52,379 bases of DNA from JANYHF01 sp031367715 (GCA_031367715.1 JANLQJ010000312.1:1-52379), one strand, 5' to 3'; shown: positions 1-7,433, counted from the stretch's first letter. Notes: generated from the letters alone by a model not told the origin. Numbers and translations: made by a program.

Positions 1-25
1 AGCCCGCCGGAAAATGGAGTCTGAC

Positions 26-192
26 ACCGTCCAACTTATGGTTTGACCTGTCACTTTGAAGGTTCGTGACAGACGTCATGGCGTAGGGGCGCACAGCAGT
101 GCGCCCGTCTAGCTGCGCGGCAAGCTCTTGGACGGGCGCACTGCAGTGCGCCCTACACTTGCGAGCACGAGTCAAACCATAGGTTGGACGGT
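26..192. repeat. Palindromic element with terminal inverted repeats, copy A
   Basis: A 167-bp non-coding element. Its 22-bp ends are inverted repeats with one mismatch: ACCGTCCAACTTATGGTTTGAC at the left, and its near-complement ending in GGACGGT at 171-192. Inside are two GC-rich units, each a palindrome: 87-106 (GGGCGCAC, loop AGCA, GTGCGCCC) and 134-153 (a perfect 20-bp palindrome). The two units are also complementary to each other. Further copies lie at 50992-51107, 52098-52265 and 52266-52379. No ORF inside resembles a transposase, so this is MITE- or REP-like in form; its mobility is inferred. Confidence 0.85.
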
Positions 193-213
193 ATGACCCC
201 ATTTCCCGTGACC

Positions 214-1293
214 CTACACCCCCGCCGGCAGGAAGAAGAACGCAAGCGCCAGCAGCAGATACACGCCGAGCAGCATCGCGCCTTCCAGCCAGTTGGTCTC
301 GCCGTCGCGCGCCACGCTGGCCGTGATCAGCGCTGCACCGATCAGCCCCACCAGCTCCAGTGGCCGGTGGATGACCAGATCCATCGGTTGGCCGATCAAA
401 AACGAGGCGATCACCAGCACGGGAGCGACCAAGAGAGCAATCTGTATCGTCGCCCCGAGCGCGATCTGGATGGCGAGGTCCATCTTGTTCTTGAGCGCGA
501 ACACGCTGGCGGCATGCTCGGCCGCGTTGCCCACGATCGGGATGATGATCAGCCCCGCGAACACTTCGGTGAGGCCGAGCTGGCGCGAAAACCCCTCCAG
601 CGAGCCGACCAGGATTTCCGCCAGCCAGGCGACAGCCACGGTCGCCGCCGCCAGCGTGCCGAGGCTGCGCCGCACCGGCCAGATCGGCCCCTCGTGCGGC
701 TCGTCGGCGATCGAGATCAGGTCCTTGTGCGTGACCAGCGAGAAGATGAGATTGCCGACATAGAGCGCGATCAGCACCGCGCTGGCGGCCAGCGCGAAGT
801 GCGCGTCGCCGATCCCCGCGTTGGCCGCCGTCACGCCGCCGAAGCGCTCGGTGAGATCGAACATGGCCGGCACCAGGAACGCGATCATGACGATGACCAG
901 CAGGCTGGATAGCGCGCCGGCGATCTCCTTGTTGAAGCACTGCTTCTGGTAGCGCAGGCCGCCCAAAAACAGGGCAAGACCCAGCACCAGCAGCATGTTG
1001 GAGATCATCGAGCCGGTGATGCTGGCCTTGACCACCTCGATCTTGCCGGCGCGCAGGGCGAAGAAGGCGATGATCATTTCGGTGGCGTTGCCGAAGGTGG
1101 CGTTGAGCAGCCCGCCGAGCGTCGGCCCGGTGGTGGCGGAGAGGTTCTCGGTCGATTGGCCGATGAGCGCGGCGAGCGGGACGATGGCGATGGCTGCGGA
1201 GAGGAAGAGGAGGTAGTCGGGGGTGTGCGGAAGAGCGTAGGCGAGGAGGAGGGTGAGCGGGAGGAAGACGAGCAGCCAGTTGATGTTCGGCAC
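214..1293 (-). CDS. cax: Calcium/proton antiporter, CaCA/CAX family
   Basis: Inner-membrane cation exchanger, expected to export Ca2+ in exchange for protons. The 359-residue product is almost entirely hydrophobic, with about 11 membrane segments. It carries the two family signature repeats: GNATE at residues 68-72 and GNAAEHA at 255-261, the acidic ion-binding motifs of the two inverted halves. I chose the GTG at 1293 (VPNINWLL). The open frame runs 58 codons further upstream, but that part is Pro/Arg-rich and partly overlaps the palindromic repeat at 1398-1539, so it is unlikely to be translated. It has no operon partner. Substrate choice between Ca2+ and another divalent cation cannot be read from sequence. 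Confidence 0.93.
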   Translation of the reverse strand: MPNINWLLVFLPLTLLLAYALPHTPDYLLFLSAAIAIVPLAALIGQSTENLSATTGPTLGGLLNATFGNATEMIIAFFALRAGKIEVVKASITGSMISNMLLVLGLALFLGGLRYQKQCFNKEIAGALSSLLVIVMIAFLVPAMFDLTERFGGVTAANAGIGDAHFALAASAVLIALYVGNLIFSLVTHKDLISIADEPHEGPIWPVRRSLGTLAAATVAVAWLAEILVGSLEGFSRQLGLTEVFAGLIIIPIVGNAAEHAASVFALKNKMDLAIQIALGATIQIALLVAPVLVIASFLIGQPMDLVIHRPLELVGLIGAALITASVARDGETNWLEGAMLLGVYLLLALAFFFLPAGV

Positions 1294-1397
1294 GATGCGG
1301 GCGGTCCTGGGTGATGGGCGGGCAAGTTGCGGCGGGTGCGGATGTGTAGCGGATTTGGGGGTGGTTGGGGAAGGGGGGTCACGCTGGCGTCGGACTT

Positions 1398-1539
1398 CCT
1401 TCTCCCATCGGGAGAAGGTGGCGCGTTTCAGCGCCGGATGAGGGGATTGGCGGCGCGGTTGTGGCACGCCGGTGCGCCCGGCTCCGGCCGCAATCCCCTC
1501 ATCCGCCCTTCGGGCACCTTCTCCCGACGGGAGAAGGTG
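1398..1539. repeat. Intergenic palindromic repeat of the CTTCTCCC/GGGAGAAGG type
   Basis: The element begins with a hairpin (CCTTCTCCC-ATC-GGGAGAAGG) and ends with a similar hairpin (1516-1539). Between them is an inverted pair, GGATGAGGGGATTG against CAATCCCCTCATCC, so the whole unit can fold back on itself. A second full copy lies at 32166-32327 and a single hairpin at 3050-3069. Repeats of this general appearance are widespread between genes in alphaproteobacteria. It sits upstream of the antiporter gene. Confidence 0.8.
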
Positions 1540-1582
1540 ATGGAGCCGCGCGCACCGAATACTTGCCCGCAGGTCCGCTCTC

Positions 1583-1677
1583 GGCGCGGATTTTCGCGCG
1601 TTGCAGCTGCTGCTGGGGCACGCGGATATGTGTTGGAGGGGCAGCGGAAGCGGCCAGTCGACAAGATCAGCCGTTGA
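1583..1677 (+). pseudogene. Remnant of a tyrosine recombinase (XerC/XerD-type C-terminus)
   Basis: In one plus-strand frame 1583-1630 reads GADFRALQLLLGHADM. This matches the highly conserved GADxRxxQxLLGHAD stretch that precedes the catalytic tyrosine in XerC/XerD-like recombinases. After a frame change, 1627-1677 reads YVLEGQRKRPVDKISR and then a stop, resembling the usual tail after that tyrosine. The segment that normally joins the two parts (about ten residues, ISTTQIYTH-like) is missing, and nothing recognisable precedes it. I read it as the eroded 3' end of an integrase or Xer gene. It cannot be functional. Confidence 0.6.
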
Positions 1678-1693
1678 CGAACCTGAGAAGTAG

Positions 1694-2309
1694 TCAGCAC
1701 TTAATACTACTAGGCAAGTTACTCAGAAACCCAATGGCTCGACCATAGTTAAAAATCTTCGTTAGAACGTAGTTGGCGATTTCCGCTCGGCTTGTCCGAG
1801 CGCGCCACATCATCTCCATCCGAATTGCGCCTTGATTTGATTGGCAGTACACATCAGTTCGACGCGTGAGGCCAACACCGAGATCCTTTTCAGTTTCAAA
1901 CCGGTTAATATATCCTGCGTCCTTGAATGCAGCAGAAACGGCCTTGTTCAGCGCAACATCGCCTGACTGAGCTACGCTCGCAAGTTTCTTAAATGCCTCT
2001 TCAGTGTTTGATCCGGCCTTGCCGCCGGTAGACAATAGACCCTGTGAGCCAGCCAGAAAAATACGACCTAAGTCGGTGTTGTGCAATCTTTCGACAGGCT
2101 TAGTGGTCGCTGTGGCCCTGTCAGCGAGATTCTCCTTTTGCATTCGCTTTCGCAAATCAGGGTCATTTCATATCGGTATATATGGCGTCGATTATTTCAA
2201 GGCCGAGTGGTACTGGCTCAATAATTGAACCCAGCTGATCAGGCGCCCTTTGCGCGAGACCCTCAAATCGATCTGGAACGAACAAATCAAGAACAAGTTG
2301 GGTTGACAT
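1694..2309 (-). pseudogene. AT-rich gene of unknown function, split by a one-base frameshift
   Basis: Two minus-strand frames join naturally. The first, ATG at 2309, encodes 48 residues starting MSTQLVLDLFVPDRFEGLAQ and stops at 2163. The second continues to 1694 as about 155 residues (PDLRKRMQKENLADRAT...). Dropping one A from the AAA at the junction restores ...YTDMNDPDLRKRM and one protein of about 201 residues. Alternatively the downstream part starts on its own at TTG 2155 or ATG 2143. Base composition is clearly more AT-rich than the flanks, suggesting acquisition by transfer. I recognise no domain. The C-terminal half is rich in Arg and aromatics and has no membrane segment. A programmed frameshift or sequencing error cannot be excluded. 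Confidence 0.5.
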
Positions 2310-2392
2310 TCGTTCCGATGCCTTTTAGTTCAAATCAAAAATAACGGTACCGTAGCAAAAATTGCGGCGATGACAACCGGTGCGGACAAACC

Positions 2393-2725
2393 TCACCCGC
2401 CCGCACCGTCAACCGCCCCTTCGCCCTCACGCCGCCCGTTCGGCGCGGTCACCACGATCTCCACATCCTGCCCGAACGCCGTCAGGAACCGCATGAGTTG
2501 CTCGGTCGAGAAGCCGTAGAGTTGCCCCTTCAGCAGCTTGGACATTTTTGGCTGGTCGATGCCGCACAGCTCGGCGGCTGCGGCTTGGGTCAGCTTACGG
2601 GCGCGCACCAGGGCGGCGATCTGCTGCGCCAGCTTGGCCTTGGCGAGCGCCTCTTCGGGGTCCTTGACGTTGAGGTCTGCAAAGACGTTGCCGCTGCCCG
2701 CGATGATGGGGATGTCGTCGCTCAA
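2393..2725 (-). CDS. XRE-family helix-turn-helix protein, HigA-like antitoxin
   Basis: A 110-residue cytoplasmic DNA-binding protein. Residues about 31-90 form an XRE-type helix-turn-helix (LTQAAAAELCGIDQPKMSKL), followed by a strand ending DVEIVVT, typical of antitoxins or autoregulators of small type II modules. The start is TTG at 2725, overlapping the stop of the upstream Phd-like gene by four bases, so the two are translationally coupled. The usual partner of such an XRE protein, a RelE/HigB-type toxin, is absent on both sides. Function as an antitoxin is inferred from family and size; it may simply repress its own operon. Confidence 0.7.
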   Translation of the reverse strand: MSDDIPIIAGSGNVFADLNVKDPEEALAKAKLAQQIAALVRARKLTQAAAAELCGIDQPKMSKLLKGQLYGFSTEQLMRFLTAFGQDVEIVVTAPNGRREGEGAVDGAGG

Positions 2726-2988
2726 TCGCCGCCCCGCCCCTCCCAGAGTGCCAACTCATCCTCGGGAAGCTGTTCGAAGAACTCAGGTCCAACAAACAAT
2801 TGGCCCTTCATCGATCCATAGCCCCGCAGCCGAGCCGTGACCTCGTCAAAGGCTGGCGCTGTTTGGACAGGCGACAGCTTCACCGCTGCCGCATCCGGCG
2901 TCTCGATGGCGATTTCTTCGCCCGAGAGCGCGCGCTCGACGAGCGTGGCGAGGTCGTCTTTTGTTATGTCTAGCGTGATCTTGGTCAT
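2722..2988 (-). CDS. Phd/YefM-like antitoxin
   Basis: The 88-residue product starts MTKITLDITKDDLATLVERA. It has the N-terminal alpha/beta DNA-binding fold expected for Phd/YefM proteins, then a C-terminal tail (LPEDELALWEG) of the kind that wraps a PIN/VapC-type toxin. ATG 2988 was chosen because the longer frame upstream runs into the palindrome at 3050-3069 and low-complexity Pro/Ser sequence. It is first of a two-gene operon with the XRE gene. Neither a PIN nor a RelE toxin follows, so it is either an orphan or part of an unusual antitoxin-antitoxin pair. Confidence 0.65.
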   Translation of the reverse strand: MTKITLDITKDDLATLVERALSGEEIAIETPDAAAVKLSPVQTAPAFDEVTARLRGYGSMKGQLFVGPEFFEQLPEDELALWEGRGGD

Positions 2989-3049
2989 GAGAGGAGAGTG
3001 CCAGTTTTTGGCCGAATTGACCAGCACTGCGCGTATCTTCTCTTTCCTT

Positions 3050-3069
3050 CCTTCTCCCAAGGGAGAAGG
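3050..3069. repeat. Single CTTCTCCC-type hairpin
   Basis: A perfect 9-bp stem with a 2-base loop (CCTTCTCCC-AA-GGGAGAAGG) in the divergent region between the Phd-like gene and gshB. It matches the terminal hairpins of the larger repeats at 1398-1539 and 32166-32327 and is probably a solo relic of that family. Confidence 0.7.
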
Positions 3070-3173
3070 CGAAGGGGCCGAGGCGCCGTCGTTGGGATCG
3101 GGAAATCCGTGCCTTGCCGCCGTGGGCGGTGCTAGAACGCTCCCAACCCTTCCCCCCACTTCGCGGACTCAGC

Positions 3174-4148
3174 ATGCCCCTAAAAATCGCCTGCCAGATG
3201 GACCCCATCGCCCGCACCGACATCCGGGGCGACTCGACCTTCGCGCTGCTGCTGGAAGCCCAACGGCGCGGGCATGCGCTGTTCTACTACACGCCCGACG
3301 CCCTGACTTACCGCGAGGGCGCGCTCACCGCCACCGGCCACGACCTCACCGTGCGCGACACCGCCGGCGACTTCTTCACGCTCTCGCCGCCGCGCGTCGA
3401 AAACCTCGCCAGCCAGGACGTCGTACTGCTGCGCCAGGACCCGCCGTTCGATATGGCCTATATCACCAACACGCATCTGCTCGAGCTCATCCAGGCCAAG
3501 CCCGGCGCAGGCACGAGTGTCCGGCCCGGCCCGCTGGTGGTCAACGACCCCGTCCACGTCCGCAACGCGCCGGAAAAGCTCTGGATCCTCGAGTTCGCCG
3601 ACCTGATGCCGCCGACCCTGATCTCGCGCGATCCCGCCGACATCGCGGCGTTCCGGCGCGATTACAAGGACATCATCGTCAAGCCGCTGTTCGGCAACGG
3701 CGGGGCGGGCGTGTTCCGCATCACGGCCGAGGACAGCAACCTCGCCTCGCTGCTGGAGATGTTCCGGGGCGCCTCGCGCGAGCCGGTCATGGTGCAGCAG
3801 TACCGGCCCGAGGTGCGCGCCGGCGACAAGCGCATCATCCTGGTCGACGGCGTGTTTGCCGGCGCCATCAACCGCGTGCCGGCCGCCGGGGAGACGCGCT
3901 CGAATATGCACGTGGGCGGACGGCCCGAGCCGACCACGCTGACCGCCCGCGAGCAGGAGATCTGCGAACGGCTCGGTCCCGAGCTGAAACGGCGTGGGCT
4001 GATATTTACCGGGATCGACGTGATCGGCGATTATCTCACCGAGATCAACGTCACCTCGCCGACCGGTATCCGCCAAGTCAAGGCGTTCGGCGGCGCGGAT
4101 ATCGCGACGCTGATCTGGGATGCCATCGAGGGACGAGTGGGGACATGA
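3174..4148 (+). CDS. gshB: Glutathione synthetase
   Basis: Cytoplasmic ATP-grasp ligase that joins gamma-glutamylcysteine and glycine to make glutathione. The 324-residue product is of normal length. It starts MPLKIACQMDPI at ATG 3174, as GshB proteins do, contains the family stretches VVLLRQDPPFDMAY and IVKPLFGNGGAGVFR, and ends with the conserved EINVTSPTGIRQ and a short tail. The 20 codons open upstream of this ATG are rejected because they lack family sequence. Directly downstream lies a second, diverged copy of the gene's 3' end (4217-4288), which suggests replacement or duplication of this locus. Glyoxalase I (24183) and a GFA protein (36200) elsewhere in the window would draw on glutathione. 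Confidence 0.95.
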   Translation: MPLKIACQMDPIARTDIRGDSTFALLLEAQRRGHALFYYTPDALTYREGALTATGHDLTVRDTAGDFFTLSPPRVENLASQDVVLLRQDPPFDMAYITNTHLLELIQAKPGAGTSVRPGPLVVNDPVHVRNAPEKLWILEFADLMPPTLISRDPADIAAFRRDYKDIIVKPLFGNGGAGVFRITAEDSNLASLLEMFRGASREPVMVQQYRPEVRAGDKRIILVDGVFAGAINRVPAAGETRSNMHVGGRPEPTTLTAREQEICERLGPELKRRGLIFTGIDVIGDYLTEINVTSPTGIRQVKAFGGADIATLIWDAIEGRVGT

Positions 4149-4216
4149 TCGTCCGGTTCGGCCCGATGCGATGTCGCGGCGGACGACCGGGGTCCAGCCG
4201 AACATGACGTTCATGT

Positions 4217-4288
4217 CCTCAAGTCACCCAGGTGACGGCGTTCGGTGGCGCGGACATCGCGGCCCTGATCCAGGATGCGATTGAGGGG
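4217..4288 (+). pseudogene. Diverged 3' stump of a second gshB
   Basis: Reads QVTAFGGADIAALIQDAIEG, against QVKAFGGADIATLIWDAIEG at the end of the intact gshB. Over the aligned 20 codons I count 12 base differences in 60 (80 percent identity). Seven of the ten changed codons are synonymous, leaving 17 of 20 residues identical. That pattern is expected of two gene copies that diverged while both were under selection, not of a fresh tandem duplication. Upstream of the stump only weak resemblance remains, so most of this copy has been deleted. Confidence 0.8.
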
Positions 4289-4672
4289 AAAAGGCAGGGG
4301 CGCGGTGCGGCTCTGCGTTCACCTTGTCGTGATCAAAACAGGCGGAGCAGACCAAACCGGTCAAAGGCGACTTACCGGGCATTGAACCTTTCGGCAGGCT
4401 ACGGCGTCCAATAGAGGCGACAACCGGATGGGAGGTGTGAGCAGCCGGACGCAAGCGGGCTGGAACTAGGCCGTGGTTGGCTATAACTGGACCATGTACG
4501 ACAGCTTGGAGGCGCAACTCATGACGCCGGCGAGCCTCGTGCAGTCACCATTTTCGGCAAGCCCGAAGATAAACCGAAGATAAACGAGGGGTTCAAATTG
4601 AGTTCAGGTGCGGGGGTCTAGAACAGCTCCATCAACGGCGGCCAAGTGGTTGCCCCAACGGAGGTCTTCCCC
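4289..4672. other. Non-coding stretch before the curlin gene
   Basis: No convincing gene is present in either strand. It holds the tail of the gshB stump frame (open to 4414 but without recognisable protein), the tandem 11-mers at 4563-4584, and a strong ribosome binding site GGAGG at 4660-4664 that fixes the curlin start at 4673. The curlin promoter should lie here, but I could not identify clear -35 and -10 boxes. Confidence 0.5.
4563..4584 (+). promoter_or_regulatory. Tandem 11-bp direct repeat upstream of the curlin gene
   Basis: CCGAAGATAAA occurs twice with no spacer, one helical turn apart, 89 bp before the curlin ATG. Repeats with an 11-bp period place identical faces on the same side of the helix, as sites for a cooperative regulator would be. 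Function is inferred from position and spacing only. Confidence 0.35.
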
Positions 4673-5104
4673 ATGAAGCGCATCATCTCAACTCTCGTCA
4701 TCGCCGCTGTCGCAGCTCTGTCCAGCGCCGAAGCCTTCGCCGGCAGCCGCGTCATCATCGACCAGTCGGGCAGCTTCAATGGCGTTGGCGCCGTGCAGCA
4801 GGGCTCGAGCAACTTCATCCGCCTGTATCAGAAGAAGCATCGCAACAACGCAGTTATCCAGCAGTACGGCAACGGCAACACGTCGGTGACCGGCCAGGAC
4901 GGCTACCTCAATGACGCCAACTCGCTGCAGAACGGCAACGGTAACGTCAGCGGCATCGCCCAGATCGGCAGCAGGAACAAGGCCAAGACCACGCAGGTTG
5001 GCAGCGGCAATGTGAACGGCGTCATCCAGATCGGCAATGGCAACGATGCCACGTCCACCCAGTACGGCAACGGCAACGTGTCGCTGGTCATCCAGGGCAA
5101 CTGA
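4673..5104 (+). CDS. Curlin-repeat protein (CsgA/CsgB-like amyloid subunit)
   Basis: A 143-residue exported protein with a clean signal peptide (MKRIISTLVIAAVAALSSAEAFAGS, shown in part by residues 1-20: MKRIISTLVIAAVAALSSAE). About five imperfect repeats of 18-22 residues follow, built on Q-x-G-x-x-N and ending in Q: for example NNAVIQQYGNGNTSVTGQ and NDATSTQYGNGNVSLVIQ. Such Gln/Asn/Gly-rich ladders form the cross-beta core of curli amyloid. GGAGG at 4660 sets the start. The CsgH-type chaperone gene follows 164 bp later on the same strand. The secretion pore CsgG and CsgE/F are not in this window, so export depends on genes elsewhere. Whether it is the major subunit or the nucleator cannot be told. 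Confidence 0.88.
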   Translation: MKRIISTLVIAAVAALSSAEAFAGSRVIIDQSGSFNGVGAVQQGSSNFIRLYQKKHRNNAVIQQYGNGNTSVTGQDGYLNDANSLQNGNGNVSGIAQIGSRNKAKTTQVGSGNVNGVIQIGNGNDATSTQYGNGNVSLVIQGN

Positions 5105-5268
5105 TCGGCCTTGCGCGATCAGCCTGAGAGATTGACTGCGGGGAGCGTCATGCACGCTCCCCCTTCGCCTGCCCGCTAGCGGTGTATTCCTCGCACTGCT
5201 GGCATGCAACCGCAGTCGACTGTAAATGACTGCAAATGACTGTCTTTTCACCCCCATGGAGGTCCATC

Positions 5269-5664
5269 GTGACCAAGCTTATGCAGATCGTGGCTATCGG
5301 CACCGGCCTTGCCACCGCCGGGCTTGCGATGGCAGCGTCAACCACTGTTTTCGCCAAGTCGGCAGGACCCGTTCAGTGCGAGTTGAATGTCAGCTCGACC
5401 GGCGGAGGCGTCATGCTTACCGGCGTGGCCAGGGCCGCAATCGCGGCCTCGGGCAGCTACAGCTTGATCATCGCCAAGGACGGCGACTCTGGCAGCGCCG
5501 ATATCGAGCAGGGCGGCAATTTCTCGGTTGGCGCAGGCGGTTCCAGCACCCTCAGCCAAGTCAATATCAACCTGGAGCGCGGCGCCAGCTACAGTGCCAT
5601 TCTCACCGTCACCTCCAAGTCCGGCAGCTTCACCTGCCGCAAGGCTTTGCCGATGAAGCTTTGA
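5269..5664 (+). CDS. csgH: CsgH-like curli assembly chaperone
   Basis: A periplasmic protein of 131 residues with an N-terminal signal (MQIVAIGTGLATAGLAMAAS). The compact beta-rich domain carries the CsgH hallmarks: VQCELNVSS, SGSYSLIIAKDG, a Ser/Gly/Gln segment (ADIEQGGNFS), and a second Cys near the C-terminus (GSFTCRKA), probably disulfide-bonded to the first. In other alphaproteobacteria CsgH holds curlin soluble in the periplasm. I chose GTG 5269 because GGAGG lies at 5258-5262; an ATG at 5236 is in frame but has no such site. It is paired with the curlin gene upstream. Confidence 0.82.
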   Translation: MTKLMQIVAIGTGLATAGLAMAASTTVFAKSAGPVQCELNVSSTGGGVMLTGVARAAIAASGSYSLIIAKDGDSGSADIEQGGNFSVGAGGSSTLSQVNINLERGASYSAILTVTSKSGSFTCRKALPMKL

Positions 5665-5665
5665 A

Positions 5666-5758
5666 TCAGATCGCTTAAGTAATTGAAAAGAAACGCCCAT
5701 CCGGTCCCCCGTCGATCCCCTGCGATCGGCCAAGCACGCAGGATGGGCGTCGATCTGA
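5666..5758. terminator. Nested inverted repeats after csgH
   Basis: Two arms nest: TCAGATCG (5666-5673) with CGATCTGA (5751-5758), and ACGCCCATCC (5693-5702) with GGATGGGCGT (5741-5750). The element begins at the csgH stop and can form a long hairpin. There is no strong T-run, so it may protect the 3' end or act as a weak terminator rather than a classical intrinsic one. Confidence 0.5.
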
Positions 5759-5900
5759 TGATCGCCTCGCAAGTTGACGGTGCGCGTCCCGGCTGTGCAA
5801 CTAGGTAATGTCCTAGGTCATTTGTTCACTCAATGTTCTATAACACCCTTATCGTCCCGGTTTGTTCCGGTGCAACAGGATGATGGGGAGCCTGCGGGCC

Positions 5901-7433
5901 ATGTTCGGTGCTATTTCCACAGTCGCGTTTGTCGGCATCGAGGCGCGGCTGGTCAATGTGCAGGCTCAGATAACGCCCGGAGCGCCGTTTTTTGCCGTGG
6001 TCGGCCTGCCGGACAAGGCGGTGGCCGAAAGCAAGGAACGGGTCGGCGCCGCCTTGTATGCCATCGGTCTAGGCCTGCCAAAAGCCCACATCACCGTCAA
6101 TCTCGCGCCGGCCGATCTGCCCAAGGAAGGCAGTCATTTCGACCTGCCGATCGCGCTGGCGCTGATGGTGGCCTGCAAAGTCATGCCACTGGCCACGCTC
6201 AGCGATTTTTGCGCCATTGGCGAGCTAGGCCTGGATGGCTCAATTGCCTCCGTGGTCGGCGCGTTGCCAGCCGCAATTGGCGCCAATGCGGCTGGCAAGG
6301 GACTGATCTGCCCGGCCAGTGCAGGCGCTGAGGCGGCCTGGGCGTCGGCCGATATGCCGGTGCTGGCGCCGCCGCATCTGCTCTCGCTCGTCAATCATTT
6401 CAAAGGCTTGCAAAGCCTCACTCGGCCGGTTCCCAACATCGCCGAGGACGAAACCCCGATGCCGGACTTGAGCGACATCAAGGGGCAGGAAAGCGCCAAG
6501 CGCGCGCTGGAGGTGGCCGCCGCCGGTGGTCACAACCTCCTGATGGTCGGCCCGCCCGGCTCAGGTAAATCCATGCTGGCACAGCGACTGCCCTCGATCC
6601 TGCCGCCGCTGACAGCGCTGGAAATGCTGGAGGTCTGCCAGATCCAGTCGCTCGCGGGCGAATTGTCGCGGGGCCTGCCGGGACGGCGGCGTCCGTTCCG
6701 GGCGCCGCATCATTCGGCCAGCATGGCGGCGCTGGTCGGTGGCGGCGTCAAACCGCGGCCAGGCGAAGTGGCGTTGGCACATCTCGGTGTCCTGTTTCTG
6801 GACGAATTGCCGGAATTCACGCCGCAGGTGCTCGATTCCCTGCGTCAGCCCTTGGAAGCGGGCGAAGTGGCGATTGCGCGCGCCAACCACCGCATTTCCT
6901 ATCCCTCGCGCATCCAGTTGATCGCCGCAATGAACCCCTGCCGTTGCGGACGGGCCGGCGAACCGGGGTTTAGCTGCGGCCGCGGCCAGAATTGCGCCGA
7001 GCGTTATCAGTCGCGGGTCTCGGGGCCGCTGCTCGATCGCATCGATATGCAGATCGAGGTGCCGGCCGTCAGCGCTGCCGATCTGGTCAAGCCGTCGCCC
7101 TCCGAGAACAGCGCCACCGTTCGCGCGCGCGTTGCCGCCGCCCGCGCCATCCAGACCGAGCGTTACGCGGCTTTCGGCATTAAATCGGTGCGCACCAATG
7201 CCGATTGCCCGGTGCAGAAACTGGAGGAGGTGGTGCAACTGGATGTCGGTGGCAGGGCCCTGTTGCGCGAGGCGGCTGATGCCGCGCAGCTGACTGCCCG
7301 CGGCTTCTATCGTACCTTGCGGGTCGCCCGCACCCTTGCCGATCTTGACGCTATCGAAGTGGTCGGGCGCGTGCACGTGGCCGAGGCCCTGAGTTATCGC
7401 GGCGAGTTCAATCGCAAACAGGCGGCGGCATGA
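5901..7433 (+). CDS. comM: ComM/YifB family magnesium-chelatase-like AAA ATPase
   Basis: Predicted hexameric DNA helicase; ComM promotes branch migration during integration of transformed DNA. The 510-residue product starts MFGAISTVAFVGIEAR. It has an N-terminal ChlI/Lon-like domain (about 20-145) and an AAA core with Walker A GPPGSGKS at 217-224 and Walker B LGVLFLDELPEF. A zinc-finger-like cluster follows (NPCRCGRAGEPGFSCGRG, with further Cys), then the C-terminal YifB domain (TARGFYRTLRVARTLADL). ATG 5901 fits the family N-terminus better than the ATGs 13 and 7 codons upstream. Its stop overlaps the start of the histidine kinase gene by four bases. No other competence gene is nearby. Confidence 0.93.
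   Translation: MFGAISTVAFVGIEARLVNVQAQITPGAPFFAVVGLPDKAVAESKERVGAALYAIGLGLPKAHITVNLAPADLPKEGSHFDLPIALALMVACKVMPLATLSDFCAIGELGLDGSIASVVGALPAAIGANAAGKGLICPASAGAEAAWASADMPVLAPPHLLSLVNHFKGLQSLTRPVPNIAEDETPMPDLSDIKGQESAKRALEVAAAGGHNLLMVGPPGSGKSMLAQRLPSILPPLTALEMLEVCQIQSLAGELSRGLPGRRRPFRAPHHSASMAALVGGGVKPRPGEVALAHLGVLFLDELPEFTPQVLDSLRQPLEAGEVAIARANHRISYPSRIQLIAAMNPCRCGRAGEPGFSCGRGQNCAERYQSRVSGPLLDRIDMQIEVPAVSAADLVKPSPSENSATVRARVAAARAIQTERYAAFGIKSVRTNADCPVQKLEEVVQLDVGGRALLREAADAAQLTARGFYRTLRVARTLADLDAIEVVGRVHVAEALSYRGEFNRKQAAA

Noticed and set aside
1294..1467. N-terminal extension of the antiporter
   Set aside because: Pro/Arg-rich, partly overlaps the palindromic repeat, and the family N-terminus begins at the GTG at 1293.
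4232..4414. Short gene downstream of gshB
   Set aside because: Only its first 19 codons have sense, as the stump of gshB; the rest lacks protein character.
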